Assembly: GCA_937960435.1 (NCBI GenBank)
Contig: CALGPN010000015.1
Location: forward strand, 1 to 64,000
Direction of reading: 5' to 3'
Source: an uncultured Desulfosoma sp.
GTDB taxonomy: Bacteria; Desulfobacterota; Syntrophobacteria; Syntrophobacterales; DSM-9756
Length of the DNA stretch: 64,000 nt
The position numbers were made by a program, and so were the translations under genes. Under the pieces are notes generated by a model, which searched no databases, was not told where the DNA came from, and saw only the letters and a program-made list of their open reading frames with translations. Positions 44,840-52,672 of this stretch are shown here, in pieces. Positions within the stretch are counted from its first letter, which is position 1, and every line of letters starts with the position of its first letter.

Positions 44840-45640
44840 TTAGAGCCGTTCCAGGTGTTCCGGAGGATCGGCGCCCGGCGGTCGGATCTTCCGCTGGACC
44901 TCCTCGCGCAGCTTTTCCTTTTCCGACTCCGTCAGAGCCCGCTCGGGCTCTTCCAGCACAAGGGGAGCCTCCAGCGTTCCATAGACCGTCGTGCCGGTGA
45001 GGATGCCTCGCGTCTTGGTGACAATGAGCTGGAGGATCCATCCCGAATCCCCGATGAGCACGGCGAAGCAAAACGCGCCGTAAACCGTTTCCAGAATCCT
45101 CGCCCACCTGACCGGCACATCGGTCACAATGGTTACCGTCCCTTCTGTAAGTTTCTTTTCATCCCCGTCATGGGCTACGGCCAACGTCAGTCCGTCGACC
45201 CGGATTTCTTTTTTCACTAGGGGGCGGCGCAGCCGAGAGGCCACATAATCGAGCACCACGCGGTGATTCGCTTCATCGACCGGAGAAAAACCATGATAGT
45301 TCAAATCGCCATGGGAATGGATCCACCCGTTGACCACCCGCCCCGGTTGAAGTTCTTCTTGAAAGGCCAAAAGATCCGCGCTCTCGAGACTGGTGTACTG
45401 CTGAAAGTTGGCGGCGTTTCGCGGCAGCCCGATGTCCGTAATGACCTCGGGACGGCTCTCGTCCCCCAAGGTGAGGCCGTACCACTCGCAACTTTGCCCG
45501 TAGAGTTCCCGCACCAGGGCGCACACCGTCAAGGCCTTGTTCCGGGCATACCCCGTCATGACCACCCGATCCGGAAATCGCCCCAAGGGGATTTCCATCA
45601 TGGAAGGTCTTTTTAAATCGGCCAGTCTCTTCACCCTCAT
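44840..45640 (-). CDS. JAMM/MPN-type metallo-isopeptidase
   Basis: 266 aa. A complete JAMM ligand set is visible: Glu52 (CEWYG), His108 and His110 (WIHSHG), Ser119 and Asp122 (FSPVD). The distance between the second His and Ser is eight residues instead of the canonical seven (Rpn11 type), so the loop is one residue longer. Fold-typical flanks are VCALVRELYG and NGWIHSHGDLNYHGF. A C-terminal part (180-266) contains a hydrophobic hairpin and an acidic/basic tail. Such proteins cut isopeptide bonds of ubiquitin-like modifiers or release their C-termini. AAGGAG 11 bases before ATG 45640 fixes the start; the gene follows the AAA+ gene directly. Role in this operon inferred. Confidence 0.75.
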   Translation of the reverse strand: MRVKRLADLKRPSMMEIPLGRFPDRVVMTGYARNKALTVCALVRELYGQSCEWYGLTLGDESRPEVITDIGLPRNAANFQQYTSLESADLLAFQEELQPGRVVNGWIHSHGDLNYHGFSPVDEANHRVVLDYVASRLRRPLVKKEIRVDGLTLAVAHDGDEKKLTEGTVTIVTDVPVRWARILETVYGAFCFAVLIGDSGWILQLIVTKTRGILTGTTVYGTLEAPLVLEEPERALTESEKEKLREEVQRKIRPPGADPPEHLERL

Positions 45641-45656
45641 CGCCGTAAAAACTCCT

Positions 45657-46760
45657 TCAGGCCAAAGCCGCCTTGACATGCATGGCGTTCACCTCGTATT
45701 CGCCTGTGTGGGTGCCGGGCAAAGAAAACATGGGTTCCAGAAGCACGCGATGGAGGATGCTCGTCAGCCCCCGGGCGCCCACCCCCTCCTGCTCCGCACG
45801 CCGCGCCACCTCCAAAACAGCCTCTTCCGTAAAGACCAGGCGAATGCCCCAGGCTTCAAAATCCTTGATAAAGGCCTGAAGCGGGCTGTCTTCGCTCTTG
45901 GTGAGGATATCCCGTAGGTTCGCCGTCGTGAGCGCATTGTAGACCACGCGAACGGGCAGCCGGGCCATAAGCTGGCGTTCCATGCCGTAGCGGACCAAGT
46001 CGTCCGGCAGGAGGTGCTCACGCCAAAACCCCTTGGCGCCGTGCCGCTCCATGCGTTTCTGGACAATTTCTTCCAACCCGTCGAAGGCGCCCCCGGCGAT
46101 AAACAGCACATGGCGGGTGGACAGGGTGAGGCGATCCTTGCCGAATTCGATGGTGTTCTCCATCCCCTCCAGCATTTTCAGGAGTCCCTTCTGAACTCCC
46201 TTGCCCGAAACATCTTTCGTCAGAGTTTTTTCGGAAGCGATCTTGTCGATTTCGTCGAGGTAGACCATGCCCGTTTGAGCCGTCAGGGTATGCCCGCCGG
46301 CTGAAACCAGAAGGTCCACTAAAATGTCCGACGTGCTTTGCCCCACGTAACCCGTTTCGCTGAATTTCGTCAGATCTTCCACCACGAAAGGCACTCCCAC
46401 CAACCGAGAGGCCACCTCGCACGTGTAGGTTTTTCCGCAGCCCGTCGGTCCCACGATGAGGATATTGGCCTTGGGCGTCTTGACCCTTTGCAAAGCCTTT
46501 TCCACATCGCCGCCGCTGGTCACGGCCGCTTCCTGCAACGCCGCCCCCAAACGCCGGTAATGGTAGGCGATGGCCGTGGCCAAGACCTTCTTTCCTCGCT
46601 CTTGGCCGATGACATAGCGATCCATTTCGGCCTTGAGCTGAGACGGCGTCTTGTCGAAACTCGTGATGTGTTCCACGGTCTGCGCGGTTTTACGGTCCCG
46701 CACTCCATCCATTTTTTCTCGAATTCTCAAACGGCTTTCGGGAGCCATGGATTCAGCCAT
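45657..46760 (-). CDS. ClpX-like AAA+ unfoldase without zinc-binding domain or ClpP loop
   Basis: 367 aa. Walker A GPTGCGKT (104-111), pore-1 loop GYVG (137-140), Walker B MVYLDEID (165-172), sensor-2 region GARGLTSIL (328-336) and the RLPV stretch (near 267) are intact, so ATP hydrolysis and polypeptide threading look possible. The N-terminal ClpX zinc-binding domain is absent. Where ClpX has its IGF loop for ClpP docking, this protein has a shortened GAKGFWREHLLPDD (near 241-254). So it is not the housekeeping ClpX and probably does not feed ClpP. The start at ATG 46760 overlaps the preceding gene; an inner ATG (46748) is possible. It is flanked by the 148-aa gene and the JAMM peptidase. 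Confidence 0.88.
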   Translation of the reverse strand: MAESMAPESRLRIREKMDGVRDRKTAQTVEHITSFDKTPSQLKAEMDRYVIGQERGKKVLATAIAYHYRRLGAALQEAAVTSGGDVEKALQRVKTPKANILIVGPTGCGKTYTCEVASRLVGVPFVVEDLTKFSETGYVGQSTSDILVDLLVSAGGHTLTAQTGMVYLDEIDKIASEKTLTKDVSGKGVQKGLLKMLEGMENTIEFGKDRLTLSTRHVLFIAGGAFDGLEEIVQKRMERHGAKGFWREHLLPDDLVRYGMERQLMARLPVRVVYNALTTANLRDILTKSEDSPLQAFIKDFEAWGIRLVFTEEAVLEVARRAEQEGVGARGLTSILHRVLLEPMFSLPGTHTGEYEVNAMHVKAALA

Positions 46761-47199
46761 GAGACGCCTCCGGGGCCCGTTTCTTGGCTGCATAATACCG
46801 GTACAGAAAGGCGTAGCTGTACCGTTTGAGCCGTTGCGGAGGAATGCTCGGGTCAAGGGCGTAAAGGGGACGGCTCAACAACACTTCTTCCGGGGATGCA
46901 GCCCACGGAAGGTAAGGACATTGAACGCGGGAGAGGATGGTCTCCAAAGGGGCAAACTCTGAGGGATCGACCAGGGCAAAAAGGGGGAGCGGCACCGAGG
47001 CTTTGCGGGGACCTTCCCGGGCAAGGGCCCGAGCCACCGTGCGTGATACCGGCTCCTCGTCCAGCAACCTCAAGAAGCTTTCCCCGTTCAGCCCAAAAGC
47101 CTCAAGGATCGCCGCCACACGGGTGAAGGCGTCCGGTTCAAAAACCTCCGGCGTCTTGCTTCTCTCTCTTCGCTTTTGGATGGAATCCTTTAAGCCCAC
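46753..47199 (-). CDS. Uncharacterised 148-aa protein in the Ubl/E2/AAA+/JAMM operon
   Basis: I do not recognise this protein. From GTG 47199 it is rich in helices with an early basic segment (SIQKRRERSK) and a central hydrophobic part (VPLPLFALVDPSEF, RVQCPYLPWAASPEEVLL), ending RYSYAFLYRYYAAKKR. There is one Cys and no zinc motif, so it is not a RING or E1. The frame also opens at GTG 47280, but that extension has no ribosome site. It overlaps the AAA+ gene by 8 bases, so it is translationally coupled and likely an adaptor or subunit of it; that is inference. Confidence 0.55.
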   Translation of the reverse strand: MGLKDSIQKRRERSKTPEVFEPDAFTRVAAILEAFGLNGESFLRLLDEEPVSRTVARALAREGPRKASVPLPLFALVDPSEFAPLETILSRVQCPYLPWAASPEEVLLSRPLYALDPSIPPQRLKRYSYAFLYRYYAAKKRAPEASHG

Positions 47200-47370
47200 G
47201 TTTTTCTTTCCCTCAAACCATGGGGCCACCTCCGCCGAAGGCGGCCAGGCGAATTGTCGCGCTGTCGTCGCCGGCGACACTTTTCAACCCCGGAAAGCGC
47301 CATCCACACTTTTTTGGGTGGCGCGCCGCAATTGTGCCTCCCCCCGCCCGGTTCCTCCACGATACTCCGG

Positions 47371-48606
47371 TCATGAAAAAGCGTTGGTTATGGGAATTTC
47401 CCCGGAAAGACAGCGCGGGTCGTCCAAAGGAATCTTTAAGTCTTCGAAATGAATGTCTCTCTGAAGACCGGGCAATTGATCCAGCGGATGATAGCCGTTT
47501 CGCTTTCGTGGGTCGTACCCGTGATATAAGGCGTTGAGGCCGTCTTCCAGGGACCGAATGATGTGAGCCGCCGTAAAGGATCGCCCTGCCGGGGAGCGCC
47601 CGAGACAGATTCTCTGCCACGGCTGATGGCGAGCCAAAAGAGGATGCTTGTAGTTGTCCATGACGACCGGCCAAAGGTCCTGCGAGGTTACCGCCACACG
47701 ACAATCGGGGAAAAGGTAAAGCCGGTTGTAATAATCCCGCAGGGCATAAGGGCCGCTGCGTTTGTAAATCACCACCGCTCCATCAAAAGCCCTTCTCAAA
47801 AAACCATAGCCGTCCACTTCTAGGGCTCCCCGACTCAAGACAAAAAGCATGAAACCCACCGCGGCTGAAGGCCAGTCCCGATACGGGCGCAGGGCTTCCC
47901 GCAGCCTGTCTTGTTCCCGCCTGATGGATTCCCGGTATGTCCTCTCCAGGGCATCTTCCAGAGCCTGCTGCAACGCACGGGCTCCAACAATCCATTCTTC
48001 CTCAGGGTTCGGAACCCCGGCGAGGAAGGAATCCGCCCCATGGGTTCCTTTCGAATCTCTGGCGTCCCTCCGGATATCCTCGGCCCAGCGAACGAACCGC
48101 TCCGGGATGCCGATCTTCTTCGAAAGCCACAACGCCAGGGCCGCCGGTTTGGTCTCTGCCGATTTCACCCAAGAGGGCAGACGCACAAACCGAGGCAGGA
48201 CCTCGAAAAGCGCCGTCTCGAGATGAGCCCTGCTTGCCATGGAAGGCAGAGGTTTTCTGTCGCCGAAAAGCTCTCGCTGGACCTTTTCCCGGACGCGCCG
48301 TGCAAGCCGAGGGAAAAGAATATGAGCATGGCGCACAAGCCCTTCCCACGGGATGTTCTCCACATAAGGGATCCCTTGTTCAAAGACGATCCTCGGTCCT
48401 CGTTCGTCCCTTCGAGACATCTGGGATGGGGTCTCAGGATCGGCCGCCTTCTTCATCTCCGTGGCGATTTGCGGATCCATAAGGCACGGAAGATAGATGG
48501 CCCCGTCTTTCAAAAGAGCGCACCGGCCACCAAAGCTAAGAAAAAATCGACCGAAATCGTTTTTCTCTCGTCTCTTTTCCGATCGCCCGCTCATTGGGAC
48601 TCTCAT
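47371..48606 (-). CDS. E2-like (UBC-fold) protein of a ubiquitin-like system
   Basis: 411 aa. Residues 290-370 resemble an E2 core: LFPDCRVAVTSQDLW, then HPLL (321-324), then RICLGRS with Cys334, then a helix (IIRSLEDGLNAL). The HP...ICLG pattern is that of E2 enzymes and of prokaryotic E2 domains such as the Prok-E2_D/PRTRC_B type as I recall them. The larger N-terminal portion (1-280) is unrecognised; it contains basic helices. The start codon ATG directly follows the Ubl stop (TGA-ATG), with AAGGGGG in the Ubl C-terminus serving as ribosome site. No E1 is encoded alongside. The E2 call rests on a short motif and on context. Confidence 0.55.
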   Translation of the reverse strand: MRVPMSGRSEKRREKNDFGRFFLSFGGRCALLKDGAIYLPCLMDPQIATEMKKAADPETPSQMSRRDERGPRIVFEQGIPYVENIPWEGLVRHAHILFPRLARRVREKVQRELFGDRKPLPSMASRAHLETALFEVLPRFVRLPSWVKSAETKPAALALWLSKKIGIPERFVRWAEDIRRDARDSKGTHGADSFLAGVPNPEEEWIVGARALQQALEDALERTYRESIRREQDRLREALRPYRDWPSAAVGFMLFVLSRGALEVDGYGFLRRAFDGAVVIYKRSGPYALRDYYNRLYLFPDCRVAVTSQDLWPVVMDNYKHPLLARHQPWQRICLGRSPAGRSFTAAHIIRSLEDGLNALYHGYDPRKRNGYHPLDQLPGLQRDIHFEDLKIPLDDPRCLSGEIPITNAFS

Positions 48607-48969
48607 TCAGCCCCCTTCTTGCGGCCTGAGAGCCCTCACAGCCACGTAGTAGTACTTTTCCCCGTCATCGGTTTCTTCCACCCGGGCTCTCTCCAAAGGA
48701 TCCCCGTCAATGGGCCGCCCGGCGCACAAAAGAACCCCTCGTTCCATCTGCGCCAAGATATCGTCGAGAACCTCCCGCTCTTCGACGGACAGATCCTGTC
48801 TCGCAAGAATGGCATCGACCAGTTCCTGAAGCGTTCTGCCTTCATAAGTTCCCGGCTCAAAGACCTCCAGGAGCCCTTCGGCCGCCTGCCCCGGAATGAT
48901 TTCCACCACCAGAGGCACCGGCATTTTTCGCAATTCTTTATCTTTTTCCTCGAGAACTCGAACCGTCAT
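48607..48969 (-). CDS. Small ubiquitin-like protein ending in Gly-Gly
   Basis: 120 aa, first gene of the operon. The C-terminal half, VLLCAGRPIDGDPLERARV (79-97) and the final strand YYYVAVRALRP with EGG at the end, follows ubiquitin's own RLIFAGKQLEDG...VLRLRGG. The N-terminal half (LVVEIIPGQAAEGLLEVFEP; TLQELVDAILAR) fits a beta-hairpin and helix with an insert. Gly119-Gly120 is the natural C-terminus, so no maturation cut is needed before activation. It presumably is the modifier handled by the E2-like and JAMM genes next door. Weak similarity only; not tested by search. Confidence 0.6.
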   Translation of the reverse strand: MTVRVLEEKDKELRKMPVPLVVEIIPGQAAEGLLEVFEPGTYEGRTLQELVDAILARQDLSVEEREVLDDILAQMERGVLLCAGRPIDGDPLERARVEETDDGEKYYYVAVRALRPQEGG

Positions 48970-49275
48970 GATGCACCCCGATTTTCTCGCCTTTTTTCGT
49001 TTATTTTGACATGGATTTTTCAGAAGTCAAAAAAGAGCCGAGAAATCCTGTTCTGGAGATCGGCATGCAGCGGACGGTACCCTGGCCACAGGCCGTGTTG
49101 AGCGGCCGACAACCTTCTTGGGAGGCTCTTACGGCACGAAAGGTGTCACGGCATCCCGGTCGGTTCTTCGTGCAGAGATCGGCAGGTCTTTTGTCGCCCT
49201 TTCGGCCCAAAGGGAAGAGACACATCCTTTGGGGTTTTGTCGCCCCTCTTCCGTCGATCGCCGGGTTGCACGCGC
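48970..49275 (-). other. Intergenic region, promoter of the Ubl operon
   Basis: About 300 bases without a supported gene. On the minus strand a TTGACT lies roughly 55 bases ahead of the Ubl start, but no good -10 is seen at the right distance. The GGGGTG before ATG 48969 is a moderate ribosome site. A plus-strand ORF (49011-49424) is the antisense of malQ. Confidence 0.4.
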
Positions 49276-51561
49276 CTACGGCCGTCGCGGCCTTTTTTCC
49301 TGGACGGCGGCAAGGATCGCCTGAACCCTGGGATGGACCTTCATGGTCTGCAGGTCGAAGGGCAGTTTGCGGCGCCAGTTGGGGTGTTCGGTCACGGTTC
49401 CCGGCACGTTCACCTGTTCGGTGACACCGCACAGGTCTTCCAAAGAGACGGCCAGAAGTTTCGACCCGCTCGCCGCCAGATAACGGTAGAGAGCCGCCGC
49501 CCGACGTCGGGTCCGGGTTTCTTCGTCCGCAGGCGGGGACGGGCCGTTATCTTCCTCCACGAAACCCCATGACTTTAGGAGCTCGCGCAAAGAGGCCTGA
49601 TCGGCGGTTCGGCCCAAGAGGATCTTTTCACGGATTTCCGGGCTCGGGAAAAGCTTCAACCTGTCCCGAACTTGAAGGTCTTCCCCCTCCCAAAAGCCCT
49701 CCACCGTGGGAAGATCATGAGTCGCGAAGGAAGCCATGGTAAAGGGCGGATAACGGTCCGGCGGCGGGAAAGAGCCATCTTCCGTTCTCTCGAAAAAACA
49801 CAGCCGGCAGCCGAAAACGCGCGTCTCATCCATGGCGGCGCGCACGCGATCCGGCACCGTCCCCAAATCCTCACCCACCACAAGACAACGGTTTCTTTCG
49901 CTTTCCAGAAGAACAATGCCCAGAAGATCCTCGAAAGGATAACGCACGTAGGCCCCGTGCCGCGCATCCAGCCCGGCCGGAATCCAGAACTGGCGCATGA
50001 GCCCCATCACATGGTCGATGCGAAGGGCGCCGAAATCGCTCATTGCGGCGCGAAGCATGGCGATAAAGGGTTTATAGGCCGCTTCCTTGAGAGCTTGGGG
50101 GAGATACGGACAGACGCCCCATTCCTGTCCCTTCGGGTTGAAATCGTCCGGCGGGGCGCCGATGCGGACCTCAAGAGCGAAAATCGAGGGGTCCAACCAC
50201 GTGTCCAGGCCGGCAGGGTCCACCCCCACGGGAAGGTCCCCATAAAGCCCCACGGCCAAACCCCGCTCCCACGAACGACGCCCGCACGCGGCGAGCTGCT
50301 CCCACGCGTTCCATGCCACATACTGGTGGAACATCACGGCCTCTCTGTGTTCCGCCGCAAATTTCGCCACCGCGGAGGATCGGGGGTCGTGATACGGGCT
50401 TGGCCATAGCGGCCATCCCCATGTCGAGGGATTCTCCCTCCGGAAATAGGCATCCAGGGCATGGAAAACCCCGTAGCTTTCCATGTCGTTGCCGCTGTGT
50501 TCGAGAAATCGCCGAAAGCTCCGAGCCCGGGCCGAGTCTTTATCCAGATGGTGCTCGCGAAAATGCCCGTAAAGTTTCTCCAAGGCTTGCTTTTGAATTC
50601 GCCAGACCCTTTCGTAATCCACCAGAGGGGCCCGTCGAGCGGATTCGCACGCTTCGCGAATCCGGTCTTGGCCGAACCATCGGCGCACCTCCTCCGATTC
50701 CCCGAATTCGGGAACGGCCTCCACATCCACATACCAGGGCTGGAGAAAGCGGCGGCTCGAGGGACCGTAAGGACTGATTTTGCTTGGATCCTCCGGAAAC
50801 AGCAAATGAACGGGGTTGATTCCCACAAAAGCCGCACCTGTTTCGGCGGCCCAATCCACAAGAGCCTTGAGATCGGAAAAGGATCCGACGCCCCAATTAT
50901 TCCCGGAACGGATGCCGTAGAGCTGCGCCGTGAAACCCCACAGTTTCGCATCGCCCTGCAGCGCTTCGGGCACATAGGCTTGACGAGGAACAACGATCAC
51001 GGCCTGGCTTGCCGTTCTTTCACCCTTTTTGTCATCCACGCGGACGCTCAGGCGGTGATAGCCCGCCCCTAAAGGTTCGTGCAGGAAAAAGACCTTACGA
51101 AACGACCGTCCCTCGACGGTTTGGATCTCTTCGAGCCATTGCAGGTCGTTCAGAAAACCTTCCCCTTGCGCCTCCGCGCCGTCCTCACGGCGCAGAGACC
51201 AACGATATCGAGAGGAACTACAAGATTCGTCGTGGGTGATGACCACCGCAACGGGAACCGTTCCCACGGGGACCACCTGGACGGGGTCCACGAGGGTTTG
51301 CCGGCGGCGTTCATCGAGCACGGCACATGCCTCCACGAGATCGCTTTCGGTTCGGACCGGAAATCCGAAAGCGTCCAGCAGCGCCTTCAGTACGGTGTCG
51401 TCCACGTCGTGCCGCTCGCCCGATATGTCCACGTAGTGCGCCTCGATACCGCACCGGGCCGCCACTTGTTCCAGCAGGAGCCGCTCCCGGCTGACCGCCT
51501 TTCCCACAGCACTCCTCCCGGTCGGGAGACCCGGAACATCTCCAAGACGTCTACGAGACAT
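49276..51561 (-). CDS. malQ: 4-alpha-glucanotransferase
   Basis: 761 aa. The GH77 core has AQLYGIRSGNNWGVGSFSDL, VGINPVHLLFP, GLYGDLPVGVDPAGLDTW (nucleophile-region Asp), LRIDHVMGLMRQFWIP (catalytic Asp), VVGEDLGTVP (acid/base Glu) and FATHDLPTVEGFW. An N-terminal beta-sandwich of about 190 residues precedes it. It rearranges maltodextrins in glycogen metabolism. ATG 51561 overlaps the perM-like stop by 11 bases; a longer start (51576) is possible. Confidence 0.94.
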   Translation of the reverse strand: MSRRRLGDVPGLPTGRSAVGKAVSRERLLLEQVAARCGIEAHYVDISGERHDVDDTVLKALLDAFGFPVRTESDLVEACAVLDERRRQTLVDPVQVVPVGTVPVAVVITHDESCSSSRYRWSLRREDGAEAQGEGFLNDLQWLEEIQTVEGRSFRKVFFLHEPLGAGYHRLSVRVDDKKGERTASQAVIVVPRQAYVPEALQGDAKLWGFTAQLYGIRSGNNWGVGSFSDLKALVDWAAETGAAFVGINPVHLLFPEDPSKISPYGPSSRRFLQPWYVDVEAVPEFGESEEVRRWFGQDRIREACESARRAPLVDYERVWRIQKQALEKLYGHFREHHLDKDSARARSFRRFLEHSGNDMESYGVFHALDAYFRRENPSTWGWPLWPSPYHDPRSSAVAKFAAEHREAVMFHQYVAWNAWEQLAACGRRSWERGLAVGLYGDLPVGVDPAGLDTWLDPSIFALEVRIGAPPDDFNPKGQEWGVCPYLPQALKEAAYKPFIAMLRAAMSDFGALRIDHVMGLMRQFWIPAGLDARHGAYVRYPFEDLLGIVLLESERNRCLVVGEDLGTVPDRVRAAMDETRVFGCRLCFFERTEDGSFPPPDRYPPFTMASFATHDLPTVEGFWEGEDLQVRDRLKLFPSPEIREKILLGRTADQASLRELLKSWGFVEEDNGPSPPADEETRTRRRAAALYRYLAASGSKLLAVSLEDLCGVTEQVNVPGTVTEHPNWRRKLPFDLQTMKVHPRVQAILAAVQEKRPRRP

Positions 51562-52615
51562 GACTCTCCACCTCATTCCTCGGCCAGGCCATGATGATGG
51601 ACTGGATCAAGGTCGCCAAGGGGATGGCAAAAAACACCCCCCAGAACCCATACAATCCCCCGAAAAACAAAACGGCGCTCACAATGGCGATGGGGTGCAA
51701 ATTGACCACTTCCGAAAACAACAACGGAGCTAGGACATTCCCGTCCAGGATCTGGATGACGGTGTACGCCACAACAGCCCATCCGAACTGGGAACTCCAT
51801 CCCCACTGGAAATAAGCGATCAAGGCCACTGGAACAACCATGGCCCCCGCCCCAATATAAGGGATAAGAACGGAAAGGCCTGTAAAAAGCCCCAATAGCA
51901 AAGCATAATCCAGCCCCAAAAAGGTGAAAACCACCGTCGTGACCGACCACAAGATAAAGATCTCCCACACCTTACCGCGGATATAGTTGCCGATTTGACG
52001 ATCCACTTCCTGCCAAATCTTCACCGCCAAGCTTCGCTCCCGGGGAAGAAAACCCGTGAACCACTGCAGCAAGAGGTCCTTGTCCTTCAAGAAAAAGAAC
52101 ACCATCAGGGGCACCAAAAAGAGATAGACCACAACGGAAATGACACCTATCACCGAAGCGATGGAATAGGATAACACTTTTTGGCCTAAGACTGTGATTT
52201 CACTTCGAATGAAACTGATCAATTCGCTCACCTGCTGTTCGGTGATGTACTCCGGATAGGTTTCGGGAAGGCGCATGAGCTGGCTCTGGATCCACTGGAC
52301 AATAACCGGCAGCTGCGTGAAGAGCTGTTGAATCTGCCGGACGATCAAGGGAACGAGAAAGACCAAAAGAACGATGCACAAGCACAGAAACAGACTGAAA
52401 ACCAAAATCACGGCGAGGAAGCGGGGCACTTTGATTTTCTGCAGCATCCCCACGAGCCCTTCCAAAAGATACGCCAGCACGAGGCTCACCAGCACCGGTG
52501 TGAGCTTTTTGGAAAGTAAAGTGATCACAAGGAAGCCCGCACCGAGCAGGAGAATCAGCACGACAATTTGAGGATCGCTCAAGTGTCGTCGCAACCAATG
52601 GCGCAGGGCTTCCAT
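51551..52615 (-). CDS. AI-2E family (PerM) membrane transporter
   Basis: 354 aa. About seven TM segments with the family arrangement: two N-terminal TMs, a soluble helical region (PVIVQWIQSQLMRLPETYPE), then VVYLFLVPLMVFFFLKDKD, GLFTGLSVLIPYIGAGAMVV and GGLYGFWGVFFAIPLATL. Members export autoinducer-2 or act as Na+/H+ antiporters; substrate unknown. The frame opens from a GTG at 52669, but the ATG at 52615 is chosen as nearer the first TM; the choice is uncertain. Confidence 0.82.
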   Translation of the reverse strand: MEALRHWLRRHLSDPQIVVLILLLGAGFLVITLLSKKLTPVLVSLVLAYLLEGLVGMLQKIKVPRFLAVILVFSLFLCLCIVLLVFLVPLIVRQIQQLFTQLPVIVQWIQSQLMRLPETYPEYITEQQVSELISFIRSEITVLGQKVLSYSIASVIGVISVVVYLFLVPLMVFFFLKDKDLLLQWFTGFLPRERSLAVKIWQEVDRQIGNYIRGKVWEIFILWSVTTVVFTFLGLDYALLLGLFTGLSVLIPYIGAGAMVVPVALIAYFQWGWSSQFGWAVVAYTVIQILDGNVLAPLLFSEVVNLHPIAIVSAVLFFGGLYGFWGVFFAIPLATLIQSIIMAWPRNEVESHVS

Positions 52616-52672
52616 GCTTTTCGTTTCGCTCCAGCCCGAAATTCCCTCGTGGGCGCCGGGGTTCGACACTGG

